Source: JAWKWH01 sp963669455 (GTDB lineage: Bacteria; Pseudomonadota; Alphaproteobacteria; Rhizobiales; Rhizobiaceae). Taken from it: a DNA stretch of 64,000 nt. The stretch is taken from assembly GCA_963669455.1 (NCBI GenBank), contig OY770026.1:3348001-3412000 (forward strand), read 5' to 3'. Below, one piece after another: positions 1 to 8,889 of the stretch. The translations under genes were made by a program, and so were the position numbers. Below the pieces are notes generated by a model. It worked only from the letters and a program-made list of their open reading frames with translations, searched no databases and was not told the origin of the DNA. Position 1 is the first letter of the stretch; each line of letters begins with the position of its first letter.

Positions 1-642
1 GGTCGAGATTCCCGAAAGGCGGGCCGCCCGTGCGTTCGACCCGATGGCATAAATATAGCGGCCAAAGGTCGTACGCGGCATGATCAGGGCGAAGACCAGA
101 TAGACCATGATCAGAATTAGCACGATGTAGGGAATGCTTGCCCACTTGCCGGTCCCAATGCTGAGCCAGGTCTTGTTGGTGATGATGATCTCGCGCCCGT
201 CCGAAATGACGAAGGCAAGGCCGCGAATGATCGCCAGTGTCGCAAGGGTGGTGATCAGCGGGTTGATTCGAAAATAGGCGATCAGCGTGCCATTGGCGGC
301 ACCGATGCAGATGCCCAGAAGGATCGCGGCCAAAAAGGCCGGGCCGACGCCCGAACCAATGTCCAGAAGGTAGGCTGCCAGCATGCCGGCGGCCGCCATG
401 GTCGAACCGATGGACAGATCGAAGCCGCCTGCGATGATCACGAGGGTTTCGCCCGCCGCGGCAATGCCGACAATTACCAAAGCCTTGGCGACGTTCAGCA
501 GGTTGTTCGTTGTCAGGAAGTATGGCGATGCGAAGCTCAAAACAATGAAGACCACGATGGTCGCCATCACCAGACCCGGATTGATCGCGGACGCGCCCCG
601 CCCCCAGATGCGGGAGTTCATCAGATTGCCCATGGTCTTCAT
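1..642 (-). CDS. Ribose/fructose-type ABC transporter permease (partial, C-terminus outside window)
   Basis: Inner-membrane permease of a monosaccharide importer of the BPD_transp_2 (RbsC/FrcC) family. The 214 residues visible run from the start codon and show several hydrophobic segments plus the family signature 'GETLVIIAGGFDLSIGS' near residues 72-88. The gene continues past the left edge. Its ATG overlaps the TGA of the upstream ATPase gene by 4 bases (ATGA), so the two are translationally coupled. It is the third gene of a binding protein-ATPase-permease operon controlled by the neighbouring LacI-type regulator. The substrate is a sugar that cannot be named from sequence alone. Confidence 0.9.
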   Translation of the reverse strand, partial: MKTMGNLMNSRIWGRGASAINPGLVMATIVVFIVLSFASPYFLTTNNLLNVAKALVIVGIAAAGETLVIIAGGFDLSIGSTMAAAGMLAAYLLDIGSGVGPAFLAAILLGICIGAANGTLIAYFRINPLITTLATLAIIRGLAFVISDGREIIITNKTWLSIGTGKWASIPYIVLILIMVYLVFALIMPRTTFGRYIYAIGSNARAARLSGIST

Positions 643-1463
643 ATCTCTGTCTCTTCGGTGATCCGGTCGCCGGTCATCATTTCGGTCATCATTGCCATGG
701 TTTGTGCCGGTGGATGCTCGTGGGGCTTCATTTCGCCGGCGATGCGCCCGCCCCGAACCACCACGATCCGGTCACAGATGCTGAGAATGTCGGTGAAGCG
801 GTGGCTGACCAGAAGGATCGAAACACCGCGCGACTTTAACTCAGCGATCAGTTCCCAAAGCCTGCGGATCTTCTCCGCCGAAAGGGCAGCCGTGGGTTCG
901 TCCATCAGAAGCGCGGAGGGAGAAAACTGCAGCGCGCGCGCCACTGCGACCATCTGACGTTCGCCGCCTGAGAGCATGCCGACTTCGCGCTCCACGTCGA
1001 AATCCAAGCCCATATTTGCGATGTCCTCGGCGGCCGCACGGGCCATAGCCTGCTTGTCCAGAAGGTTGAACGGGCCCAGTTTCTTCTTGATTTCGCGGCC
1101 TAAGAAGATGTTCTGGGCCACATCGAGGTCTTCGCAGAGCGCAAGATCCTGATAGATCATCTCGATCCCGTTCTTGCGGGCATCAAGTGGGCTGTCGAAC
1201 CGCACTTCCTGACCCCGAAACCGCATGACGCCGCCCGTTGGCGGGTAGACGCCTGAGAGAACCTTCACCAGTGTTGATTTTCCTGCGCCGTTGTCGCCGA
1301 TAATGCCGACAGATTCGGCCTCGCCGATCTTCAGATCGACCCCGGACAGCGCCTCGACATTGCCAAAGGTCTTGGTGATGCCCGCAAGTTCGATCAGGGG
1401 TGGACGGGCGCCAGAATCAGCGCCCGTATTTGAGGTGTCCGAGTTACTCGGGGTAGACATCAT
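639..1463 (-). CDS. Sugar ABC transporter ATP-binding protein, single-domain (FrcA-like)
   Basis: Cytoplasmic ATPase that powers the adjacent ribose/fructose-type permease. Numbering from the chosen start, Walker A GDNGAGKST lies at about residues 56-64, the signature LSGGE at 164-168 and Walker B LLMDEPT at 185-191, followed by a switch His in 'LLVSH'. It is about 274 residues with one nucleotide-binding domain, as in rhizobial FrcA, not the double domain of RbsA. A longer frame opens at 1544, but the start at 1463 (or 1460) is preferred because GGAAG lies just upstream and the extra residues run deep into the preceding gene. It overlaps the binding-protein gene by about 20 bases. Confidence 0.9.
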   Translation of the reverse strand: MMSTPSNSDTSNTGADSGARPPLIELAGITKTFGNVEALSGVDLKIGEAESVGIIGDNGAGKSTLVKVLSGVYPPTGGVMRFRGQEVRFDSPLDARKNGIEMIYQDLALCEDLDVAQNIFLGREIKKKLGPFNLLDKQAMARAAAEDIANMGLDFDVEREVGMLSGGERQMVAVARALQFSPSALLMDEPTAALSAEKIRRLWELIAELKSRGVSILLVSHRFTDILSICDRIVVVRGGRIAGEMKPHEHPPAQTMAMMTEMMTGDRITEETEI

Positions 1464-2556
1464 TGATGCTTCCGGCGTCGAGAAACACATGCTCAAGATG
1501 CACTTCCTGGGGAACCGCGCCACCCTCAAGGAGGTCGGCGGCAATCGTCAGCGCATAGTCCGGATACTTTTCGGGGAAGTAGGCGACACAGCCGAGGAAG
1601 TTGTTCTCCTCAACGGGCGTGCGGGTCGCCGCAACGCCAATTTCGTCACATCCGATGCCGATGGCCACGCCGTCGCGCCCAGCCTGGGCCAGCGCGTTCG
1701 ACATGCCGAAGCCGCGCGGGTCGTCGATGGCGGTCGCCAGCACGAACCCGGCGCCCGGATGAGCGGTCAACCAGTCAGTGACCTTGGTCAGGGCCTGGTC
1801 GGTTGTGCCGGCGTCGATCAGCTCTTCATGGATGCGGTCTTCCGGCAGAGCTCCGCACACTGTCTGCACGCCATCTGTAAAGCCCGAAAGACGTTCATTT
1901 GCCGCATCGCCCTCGCCGGGGTTGATGCCTACCAGAACCGCGACGTCGCCGCAGCGCCCAAGCGCCTTGGCATGTTTGCCTGCGGCCTGGCCGCCGATCA
2001 AGCCACTGACATAGTTGTCGGCGCCAAGGAAGATTGCGTTCGGGTGCACAACATCCACAGACATGACCGGTATTCCGGCTTCGTCAAAGATGTTCATCAC
2101 AGCAGCGGCTGCCCCAGACTGCCAGTTTGATTCAATGACAACATCGGCTCCCTGCTGAACAATCAATTCGGCGCAGGACACCGCCTTGTCGGCCTTGAAG
2201 TCGTTGTCGCAGTAGACAACTTCGAACCCTAGTTTGTCTGCAAGCTCATATAGCCGCTTATTGATCGCGTAGGAAAATGGAATTGCCGCCCACCCTTCAG
2301 CAAATCCCACTTTCGATCCTTCGGGCAAGGGGCGCAGGTTCGCGGCATAGGGCGCCGAGGCGTCGCCTTCAACAACTTCGAAGGCGTTGGTTTCAGAATT
2401 ATAGGACCATAGAGCGCGTTCTTCGGGCAGTAATGCGCCCGCGATTCCCCCTTGAGGGCGTGCTTCAAAGTCCGCAGCAGCTGCGGTATGAGCCATGAGC
2501 GTGCCGCAGAGCAGGACGCTCAACCCTACCGATTTCATTGATGTTAAGCTTAACAT
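1444..2556 (-). CDS. Sugar ABC transporter periplasmic substrate-binding protein (RbsB-like)
   Basis: Periplasmic-binding-protein type 1 (Peripla_BP_4) protein of 370 residues, first gene of the sugar importer operon. A Sec signal peptide covers about residues 1-28 and ends in 'HTAAAADF'. The body carries typical fold segments such as 'VIESNWQSGAAAAVMN' and 'LATAIDDPRGFGMSNAL'. The ATG at 2556 is supported by AAGGAGG seven bases upstream. Unusually, this start codon is the edge of a perfect 16-bp palindrome identical to one nearer the LacI gene, so the first codons (MLSLT) are themselves operator sequence. The ligand is unknown; a pentose, hexose or sugar alcohol is expected for the family. 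Confidence 0.92.
   Translation of the reverse strand: MLSLTSMKSVGLSVLLCGTLMAHTAAAADFEARPQGGIAGALLPEERALWSYNSETNAFEVVEGDASAPYAANLRPLPEGSKVGFAEGWAAIPFSYAINKRLYELADKLGFEVVYCDNDFKADKAVSCAELIVQQGADVVIESNWQSGAAAAVMNIFDEAGIPVMSVDVVHPNAIFLGADNYVSGLIGGQAAGKHAKALGRCGDVAVLVGINPGEGDAANERLSGFTDGVQTVCGALPEDRIHEELIDAGTTDQALTKVTDWLTAHPGAGFVLATAIDDPRGFGMSNALAQAGRDGVAIGIGCDEIGVAATRTPVEENNFLGCVAYFPEKYPDYALTIAADLLEGGAVPQEVHLEHVFLDAGSINDVYPE
2541..2556. promoter_or_regulatory. LacI-type operator O1 overlapping the start codon of the binding-protein gene
   Basis: Perfect 16-bp palindrome ATGTTAAGCTTAACAT. It coincides with the start codon and first four codons of the leftward transporter operon. An identical core lies 121 bp away, next to the divergent LacI-family gene. 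A LacI-family dimer bound here would block initiation or elongation. This is a strong inference from identity, symmetry and position; binding is untested. Confidence 0.8.
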
Positions 2557-2658
2557 TTCTGTTCCTCCTTAATTGTTTGCTGTTTTTCGCTCAATTGCCG
2601 AGTTTTTGTAATCGCTGTTGGTCGGGGCGGCCAATCAGGCCTATGCACACGATATTTT

Positions 2659-2680
2659 GTGATGTTAAGCTTAACATCAC
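2659..2680. promoter_or_regulatory. LacI-type operator O2 in the divergent promoter region
   Basis: The same 16-bp core ATGTTAAGCTTAACAT (2662-2677) extends by three more symmetric bases on each side (GTG...CAC), giving a 22-bp perfect palindrome about 50 bp upstream of the LacI-family gene. This is the better of the two sites. It probably governs both the transporter promoter and autoregulation of the regulator. Confidence 0.82.
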
Positions 2681-2729
2681 GCGACCACATGTCGAGTCGT
2701 TTTTTTAAGAAGAGCTTATTGAGGTAGCG

Positions 2730-3767
2730 GTGACCACCCGACGCATCACGATTCCAAAGGGCAGCACGAACCTGACCGAAGTGGCTGAACACGCCGGTGT
2801 CTCGGCGATGACGGTCTCCCGCGTGCTCAACAAACCGGGCAAGGTTGCCGAGGCGACGAGAAAACGGGTTGAAGCGTCGATATCAAAGCTTGGCTATGTG
2901 CCTAATCTTGCGGCCAATACGCTTCGGCGACGGAAAAGCGGTGTCATCGTTGCCCTGGTGCCGACGATCGACAACTCGATCTTCAGCGATACGATCCAGG
3001 GCATTTCGGATGTTTTGGAAAGGGCCGGCTATCAGTTGCTGCTTGGTTGCACGTCCTACGATCTGGACAAGGAAGAAAAACTCACAAGAGCCCAGCTGGG
3101 ACGAAGGCCGGACGGCGTGATCCTGACGGGCACGCTGCATACAGATGAAACCCGGAAACTCCTGATAGACGCTGCGGTTCCTGTCGTTGAGATGTGGGAT
3201 CTGTCCGATCAACACATCGACAACGGCGTGGGCTTCGACAACTTTCAGGCCGGCTTCGATATCGCGCAGTACATGTTGTCACGCGGGCCTGCGAAGATCG
3301 GGTATGTCGCGCCAACATTGGAGCACGAGGCCCACGAAAATCGTGCCGCGAAACGAAGCGCGGGTATCTACGCCGCTTTCGAAGCTGCCAACCAGCCCGC
3401 GCCCTTGCGCCAGAATGTTCCAGACCCAATGAACATTGAAGAATCCGGCGTGATCGCCGCAGACTTTGTTGCATCCAACAGCGAGTTGCATGGGATCATC
3501 TGTTCAAGCGAGATTGTTGGCGTGGGTGCGCTAAAAGAGTTGCAGCGCCGCGGTTGGAAAATCCCCGAGCAGATCAGCGTTGCCGGCATCGGTGATGCAA
3601 ATATCGCCCAGCTGGTTCACCCGGGCCTGACAACGATCCACATCCCCGGCAGAAAAATCGGAGAGCGATCTGCCGAGGTTGTGCTCGGGCATCTGAACAA
3701 TTCCTATCCGACCCGGATTCAGGACGACATCGGCTTCCAGCTTGTGGTACGCGGCAGCACCCGGTGA
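2730..3767 (+). CDS. LacI-family transcriptional regulator
   Basis: Cytoplasmic repressor of 345 residues. The N-terminal helix-turn-helix and hinge lie at about residues 15-70 ('LTEVAEHAGVSAMTVSRVLN', then 'LGYVPNLAANTLRRRKSG'), followed by a periplasmic-binding-protein-like sugar sensor domain with 'SVAGIGD' near residue 285. The start is a GTG at 2730 with GAGGT just upstream. It is divergent from the sugar ABC operon and separated from it by two identical operator palindromes, so it most likely represses that operon and itself until an inducing sugar binds. Confidence 0.93.
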   Translation: MTTRRITIPKGSTNLTEVAEHAGVSAMTVSRVLNKPGKVAEATRKRVEASISKLGYVPNLAANTLRRRKSGVIVALVPTIDNSIFSDTIQGISDVLERAGYQLLLGCTSYDLDKEEKLTRAQLGRRPDGVILTGTLHTDETRKLLIDAAVPVVEMWDLSDQHIDNGVGFDNFQAGFDIAQYMLSRGPAKIGYVAPTLEHEAHENRAAKRSAGIYAAFEAANQPAPLRQNVPDPMNIEESGVIAADFVASNSELHGIICSSEIVGVGALKELQRRGWKIPEQISVAGIGDANIAQLVHPGLTTIHIPGRKIGERSAEVVLGHLNNSYPTRIQDDIGFQLVVRGSTR

Positions 3768-3812
3768 GCGTGGTCTTTATTTGTAGAAGACCCGACCTGA
3801 TCTGACACCGCT

Positions 3813-3836
3813 CCCATTTAAGCCTGATACGCTCTA
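3813..3836 (-). repeat. TAGAGC-type gene-end repeat
   Basis: Read on the minus strand this is TAGAGCGTATCAGGCTTAAA followed by TGGG. It matches the repeat ends at 56471, 56780 and 58647 (TAGAGCGTGTCTTG then C/T and TTAAA). Its TAG is the stop codon of the amidohydrolase gene. It sits in the gap between two convergent genes. Confidence 0.6.
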
Positions 3837-4682
3837 GCTGGAAACGCCATAAATACGCTTGGCATTCCCGCTGCAGATGGCACGTGCCTCATCTGGCGAC
3901 AGGTCTGATATCAATTCGCGGAAGATGCCGATCCACCCGGGCAGACCGGAGCGGATATCGATAACGGGCCAGTCGCTGCCCCAAACCAGCCGCTGCGGCC
4001 CGAAACACTCGATGACATGGTCAACATAGGGACGCACGGCCTCAATGGTGGCATTTCCCGCCGCGCAATAGGCCAGCACGCCGGAGATCTTGCATGACAC
4101 ATGCGGCATTGCAGCAACCGCCGAAATGGCTTTGCTCCAGGCGCCAAAATCGCCGCCGGCGATATCGGGAACGCCGCAATGGTCCAAAACCAGCGTCATG
4201 TCATCACACGCCCGCGCCAGTTCGGCTGCTATGCCCAGCTGATCGGCGCGAAACACCATGTCGAATGTCAGGCCCTGCTCGCCGATCTTTCGAATATTTT
4301 TTCGAAACACATCACCACGGGAGAGATCATCATCGATCTCGTGGAGAATTCGGCGGAAACCCAGCACCGGAAGATCGCTGCATTCCTCAAGCCAGGTGTC
4401 AAAACCATCCTCATGTTCTGGGCGGCATGACGAGATGATGCCAAGCAGACGGTTTACCGGATCCTGGGCGAGCCCAGCAATAAACCTTGTCTCGTCGCGA
4501 TAGTCGTGGCCGGCATCGACCTCCATGAATATGGTGCCGGCAACATCGCAATCCACAGTTAGCCGCTGATAGTCGCCGATGGTGAATTCCTTGCCCGCTA
4601 GTGCCGGAAGGCCGTCGGACCAATCATAGCTAAACCGGTCACGATAGATCAGGTGCTGATGGGTATCGATTAATTCGGTCAA
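3834..4682 (-). CDS. Amidohydrolase-family protein, probable sugar lactonase
   Basis: Amidohydro_2 TIM-barrel protein of about 282 residues. Metal and active-site motifs are 'DTHQHL' near the N-terminus, 'LVLDHCG' in the middle and 'LVWGSDWP' near the C-terminus, as in L-fuconolactonase and L-rhamnono-lactonase. It would open a sugar 1,4-lactone to the aldonic acid in the cytoplasm. A GTG exists at 4706, but the TTG at 4682 is preferred because AAGGGG lies six bases upstream. The TAG stop lies inside a dispersed repeat. The nearby aldo/keto reductase (7755-8777) could supply the lactone. Exact substrate is inference. Confidence 0.85.
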   Translation of the reverse strand: MTELIDTHQHLIYRDRFSYDWSDGLPALAGKEFTIGDYQRLTVDCDVAGTIFMEVDAGHDYRDETRFIAGLAQDPVNRLLGIISSCRPEHEDGFDTWLEECSDLPVLGFRRILHEIDDDLSRGDVFRKNIRKIGEQGLTFDMVFRADQLGIAAELARACDDMTLVLDHCGVPDIAGGDFGAWSKAISAVAAMPHVSCKISGVLAYCAAGNATIEAVRPYVDHVIECFGPQRLVWGSDWPVIDIRSGLPGWIGIFRELISDLSPDEARAICSGNAKRIYGVSS

Positions 4683-4771
4683 TGTTTTCCCCTTGCGGCC
4701 GCACACGCGATAGAGAACTAGTATATGGTTGCCGCCGCGATACTGTAAATCATTGAAAAAGGGAGGAAGTT

Positions 4772-5839
4772 GTGCAGCTGCCGACGCTCAACCAAAGCTG
4801 GCCGCGACCTGAAGATCCAAAGCCGATCGTCATGGTTGGCGCGGGCGGCATTGTTCACGACGCCCATCTGCCGGCCTATCGCAAAGCCGGATTTTCCGTC
4901 GCCGGTATTGTCGATATCGATATCGCGCGGGCACAGTCGATGGCCGAGGAATGGTCCCTTAGCAAAGTCTATCAAACCCTTGACCAGGCGATTGAGGAAA
5001 ACGGCACCAATGCGATTTACGATCTGGCGACACCGCCGGATGCGGTCGCCGGCATTCTTCAGCGTTTGCCCGAGGGCGCGGCTGTACTGATCCAGAAGCC
5101 GATGGGCAGCGATATCACCAATGCCCGGACCATCAAGGACATCGCCCATAAACGCGGGCAGAAAGCGGCGGTCAATTTTCAACTGCGCTTCAGCCCGATG
5201 ATGCTTGCTGCGGCAGACGCCATATCGGCAGGCGTGATCGGCGAACTGCTCGATATCGTCGTCGAAGTGAACATTTTTACGCCCTGGCATCTGTTCCCGT
5301 TTTTGAAGAAGATGGACAGGGTCGAGATCTCGGTTCACTCCATCCACTATCTCGATCTGATCCGCTCTCTGGCAGGCAATCCGTCGGGCGTGTTCGCCAG
5401 GACGATGGGCGACCCGCGCTCCACGGACTATGCGCAAACGAAAACCTCGGCGATACTCGACTATGGGCCCCGCCTCAGGGCAATCATGAACATCAATCAC
5501 AATCACCGTGGCGGCAACCGGTTTCAGATGGCGCGTTTTCGCATCGAGGGCACTGACGGCAGCATGTTGATCAAACTCGGCGTGCTCTACGACTATCCCA
5601 ATGGGGAGCCGGATGAATTGTGGCTCAGCCGCAATGATGCCAATTGGCAGCGCGTAAATCTGGAGGGCACCTGGTTTCCGGACGCTTTCATCGGCACGAT
5701 GAGCAATGTCCAGCGCTTTGACGCTGGCGAGGACAAGCAGCTTGTGTCCGGCGTCGACGATGCATTTCAAACCATGGCGCTGGTGGAAGCATGTTACGAA
5801 GCGAATGACGTCGCCGGAACGGCTTTGGCAACCAAATAA
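4772..5839 (+). CDS. Gfo/Idh/MocA-family NAD(P)-dependent oxidoreductase
   Basis: Cytoplasmic sugar or inositol dehydrogenase-like protein of 355 residues. The N-terminal Rossmann fold carries 'VMVGAGGIVHDAHLPAY' at about residues 20-36. The usual EKP motif reads QKP at 108-110, keeping the catalytic-domain Lys. A substrate-domain motif 'HSIHYLDLIRSL' lies near 190. The GTG start at 4772 has a strong GGGAGGAAG upstream. It is divergent from the lactonase gene (89-bp gap) and heads an operon with an isomerase-like protein and a PfkB kinase. Substrate unknown. Confidence 0.88.
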   Translation: MQLPTLNQSWPRPEDPKPIVMVGAGGIVHDAHLPAYRKAGFSVAGIVDIDIARAQSMAEEWSLSKVYQTLDQAIEENGTNAIYDLATPPDAVAGILQRLPEGAAVLIQKPMGSDITNARTIKDIAHKRGQKAAVNFQLRFSPMMLAAADAISAGVIGELLDIVVEVNIFTPWHLFPFLKKMDRVEISVHSIHYLDLIRSLAGNPSGVFARTMGDPRSTDYAQTKTSAILDYGPRLRAIMNINHNHRGGNRFQMARFRIEGTDGSMLIKLGVLYDYPNGEPDELWLSRNDANWQRVNLEGTWFPDAFIGTMSNVQRFDAGEDKQLVSGVDDAFQTMALVEACYEANDVAGTALATK

Positions 5840-5888
5840 CAATTCATCGAAAGAAAGCAGGAACTTGACAAAGACAATCACAAAAACC

Positions 5889-6863
5889 ATGCGCTATGCG
5901 GCCCGCCTGAACGCGTTCAATCTCGGCGCCGAAACCTATTGGCCGGGACGCAACCGGATCACCACACTGGATCTTTTGGAGCGGGCGGCAAGCAGCGGAC
6001 TCACTGCGGCCGATCTAAATTTTCCCGACCATTTCGAGGAGCTTAAACTGCACGATATCGGCGATTGTCTTACACAATTCGGGCTGCAACTGAACGGTCT
6101 GGCCATGCGATATTATACCGATCCGGGTTTCAAACTTGGAGCATTTACAAATCCGGACAAATCGGTTCGCCAGGCTGCCATCGATATAACGCGCGACGGC
6201 ATTGACACTGCTGCGGAACTTGGTTGCGACCTGATGACCCTGTGGCTGGGTCAAGACGGTTTCGATTATTCGTTTCAGGCTGATTACGGGAGGATGTGGG
6301 ACGAGACAATTGCCGCCCTTGGTTGCGTTTGCGCGCACAATAAGGATGTTCAGATTGCGATTGAATACAAGCCGAACGAGCCACGTTCGTTCGCGCTGAT
6401 GCCCGATGTGGCGACGACGCTTCTAGCCATCGGCGAGGTTGGCGCGCCCAATCTCGGGGTGACACTTGATTTCGCCCATGTGCTTTACGCCGATGAAATG
6501 CCGGCGCATTCGGCTGCCCTTGTCGAGAGGCATTCCACGCTTTTGGGCGTTCATCTGAATGACGGCTATGCCAAACGCGATGACGGGCTGATGGTCGCAA
6601 GCGTGCATCCGCAGCAGACGATCGAGTTATTGGTAGCGTTGATTCGAAGCGGGTACGAGCGCGCAATTTACTTCGACACATTTCCCGACCATTCCGGCCT
6701 CGATCCGGTTGCCGAATCGGCCGCCAACATCGCTACGATGGACAACCTTTGGAAGATTGCACATGAATTGGCTGACAATGGCGACCTGGCGGACGCCATC
6801 GCCCGGCAGGATGCCCCGGCCAGCCAGCGCATTGTTCAGTCGGCGATGTTTGCCCGGTCATGA
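5889..6863 (+). CDS. Sugar phosphate isomerase/epimerase-like TIM-barrel protein
   Basis: AP_endonuc_2/xylose-isomerase-like TIM barrel of about 324 residues. Recognisable metal-binding strand motifs are 'IAIEYKPNEPR', 'LGVTLDFAHVLYADE' and 'LLGVHLNDGY', typical of hydroxypyruvate isomerase and ketose 3-epimerase relatives. Start choice is uncertain: ATG at 5889 is used; a TTG at 5865 follows AGGA closely. Any start before 5839 would overlap the oxidoreductase. Its last four bases (ATGA) overlap the PfkB gene. The exact reaction cannot be assigned. Confidence 0.85.
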   Translation: MRYAARLNAFNLGAETYWPGRNRITTLDLLERAASSGLTAADLNFPDHFEELKLHDIGDCLTQFGLQLNGLAMRYYTDPGFKLGAFTNPDKSVRQAAIDITRDGIDTAAELGCDLMTLWLGQDGFDYSFQADYGRMWDETIAALGCVCAHNKDVQIAIEYKPNEPRSFALMPDVATTLLAIGEVGAPNLGVTLDFAHVLYADEMPAHSAALVERHSTLLGVHLNDGYAKRDDGLMVASVHPQQTIELLVALIRSGYERAIYFDTFPDHSGLDPVAESAANIATMDNLWKIAHELADNGDLADAIARQDAPASQRIVQSAMFARS

Positions 6864-7783
6864 CTGTCGGCGGGATATTCGTTGCCGGCTCGCTCCACTA
6901 CGATATCGTCGTAGATGCACCCGCCTTGCCAAGCAAGGACGAGACCGTCATGGGTGGGCCGATGCGTTTCGTCTGTGGTGGCAAGGGTGGCAATCAGGCA
7001 GTCGCTGCGAGCCGGCACGGCGCCGATGTCGCTTTTGGGGGAATGGTCGGACAGGATCAGTTTGGCGGTGCGTTGCTGGAACATCTGCGTCAGGCCGGTG
7101 TGGACAGTTCCAGGGTATCGCGCACCGGAAAGGCGTCATCGGGCGCCAGCGTGGCGATTGTCGATGCGGCAGGTGACTATGGCGCAGTCGTCGCCAGCGG
7201 CGCCAATCAGCTGATTAACGCGGACCGGTTGGCGATCCCGGAGGGGACCCGGTATCTGGTTCTGCAAAATGAGATCGCCGAAAAGGCAAACAGATCGGTG
7301 GCAAAACTAGCGCATTCGGCTGGCGCAAAAATTGTTCTGAACGCCGCACCCTGGCGGCCTGTCGACCCGGAACTTATGAAAATCGTCGATATCCTGATCG
7401 TCAATCGGGTGGAGGCAGAAGGCCTGCTACAATGCGCGACGCCGTCTGTTGATCAGGTTCTGTCAGCGCTTGATAAAATGCCACCTCACGCAAATTGCAC
7501 CGTCGTCACGCTTGGTGCCGACGGGCTTGTCTTTTCCAAGGGCGGCAATAGGCCGAGCCATATAGCCCCATTCGATGTGACCGCTCTATCGACGCATGGC
7601 GCGGGCGATGTGTTCGTCGGTGCGATGTGCGCTGAACTGTTGCGTGAAAGCCCGATGCGAGACGCATTGACCTATGCAAGTGCTGCGGCGGCGCTGCACG
7701 TCTCGACACCGGTCGAACAACGCCTGTCCATAGATGCGAACCAAACACTCAGTTTCATGGGGCAGGCGCATCGACGCGCATGA
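6860..7783 (+). CDS. PfkB-family carbohydrate kinase
   Basis: Ribokinase-superfamily sugar kinase of 307 residues, which phosphorylates a sugar or sugar derivative with ATP. The N-terminal glycine-rich motif 'CGGKGGNQAVAASRHGA' is at about residues 39-55 and the catalytic motif 'HGAGDVF' at 246-252, with base Asp250. The residue that is usually Asp at the start of the DTTGAGD motif is Ser here ('STHGAGD'), a small deviation. It is coupled by ATGA to the upstream isomerase gene and overlaps the convergent aldo/keto reductase gene by 29 bases. Confidence 0.88.
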   Translation: MTVGGIFVAGSLHYDIVVDAPALPSKDETVMGGPMRFVCGGKGGNQAVAASRHGADVAFGGMVGQDQFGGALLEHLRQAGVDSSRVSRTGKASSGASVAIVDAAGDYGAVVASGANQLINADRLAIPEGTRYLVLQNEIAEKANRSVAKLAHSAGAKIVLNAAPWRPVDPELMKIVDILIVNRVEAEGLLQCATPSVDQVLSALDKMPPHANCTVVTLGADGLVFSKGGNRPSHIAPFDVTALSTHGAGDVFVGAMCAELLRESPMRDALTYASAAAALHVSTPVEQRLSIDANQTLSFMGQAHRRA

Positions 7784-8777
7784 GACCCGCCGATTTCAAT
7801 TCCGCCCACAAAGCGTCAGGGATTGCGGCATCGAGAATGGTCCGGTTGCCGCGGACCTGATCGGCTGACTGGCCTCCCGGGATGACCGAGACGACGGATG
7901 GGTGATGTAGCGGAAATCTGAGTGCGGCCTCAATCAGCCTGACATCATGCTTGTCGCAGATGGCTTTGATTTTGCCGACCCGGTCCAGAACATCCGCCGG
8001 GGCCGGATCATAATTATAGAACGCGCCGGACACCGGCCCGGTGGCCAGAATGCCGGAATTATAAGGTCCGCCCAGAACAATGCCGATGCCGCGTTGTTGG
8101 CAAAGCGGCATAAAACTTGTAAGCGCCTCCTGTTCCAGCAAAGTGTACCGGCCGGCAAGCAGGAACAGATCGAAATCCCCGCGTTCGGCCATCCACTTTG
8201 CCGGCTGCCATTCATTGATTCCGGCTCCGAAGGCGGAGATGACACCCTGATCGCGCAGCGAAACCAGCGCGTCATAGCCTGATGTCATCAGTTCATCCAA
8301 CTTACTGTTGAGCGCCTCCTCAGACCCGTGATTGAATATATCGAGGTCATGAGCAAACAGGATGTCGATACGATCGACGCCCAGCCTCTCCAGAGAAAAC
8401 TCTATCGAGCGCATGATCCCGTCATGGCTATAGTCATAAACCTCGCGCCGGGTTGGCGTATCGAAGAATTTCCCGATACCGGTGCGCCGATCCGGCTTGC
8501 AAACTTCAAGCAGCCGTCCAACTTTCGTAGACAGTACATAATCGTCACGGTTTTTGCCCCGCAAAAAAGCATTCAGCCGGGTTTCCGACAGGCCAAGACC
8601 ATAGAGCGGCGCGGTGTCATAGTATCGGCATCCGCTATCCCAGGCAGCATTCAGCGCTGCCTGTGCTTCCTCATCGCTGATCGCCTTGTAGAGATTGCCG
8701 AGCGGCGCGGTTCCAAATCCCAGTTCGGAAAAATCCAGCCCCTTGCCGGCCAACCTCTCCCAGTGGCGAAAATTCAT
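7755..8777 (-). CDS. Aldo/keto reductase, aldose 1-dehydrogenase type
   Basis: NAD(P)-dependent AKR of 340 residues, resembling D-threo-aldose/L-fucose dehydrogenases that oxidise an aldose to its lactone. The complete catalytic tetrad is visible: Asp54 and Tyr59 in 'YDTAPLYG', Lys85 in 'STKVGR' and His143 in 'LFAHDLD'. The C-terminal nucleotide-binding part includes 'VVSVIPGGQSADQV'. It is a single leftward gene between two rightward operons and divergent from the BtpA gene. Together with the lactonase at 3834-4682 and the FucU mutarotase at 17496 it suggests oxidative use of a 6-deoxyhexose or pentose. The substrate is inferred. Confidence 0.88.
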   Translation of the reverse strand: MNFRHWERLAGKGLDFSELGFGTAPLGNLYKAISDEEAQAALNAAWDSGCRYYDTAPLYGLGLSETRLNAFLRGKNRDDYVLSTKVGRLLEVCKPDRRTGIGKFFDTPTRREVYDYSHDGIMRSIEFSLERLGVDRIDILFAHDLDIFNHGSEEALNSKLDELMTSGYDALVSLRDQGVISAFGAGINEWQPAKWMAERGDFDLFLLAGRYTLLEQEALTSFMPLCQQRGIGIVLGGPYNSGILATGPVSGAFYNYDPAPADVLDRVGKIKAICDKHDVRLIEAALRFPLHHPSVVSVIPGGQSADQVRGNRTILDAAIPDALWAELKSAGLMRVDAPAP

Positions 8778-8889
8778 TTTCTAACTCCCTACGAAGAATT
8801 GTTCCGATAGTGCGCATTACCGGCGGCGTTGGTGGTTGTATCACGCCAGCTTGCGGTTATAACTAAATCGATTCAAGAGAGGAATATTG

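Noticed and set aside
4718..5890. 390-residue minus-strand frame
   Set aside because: It is antisense to the Gfo/Idh/MocA gene, which has clear motifs and a strong ribosome-binding site.
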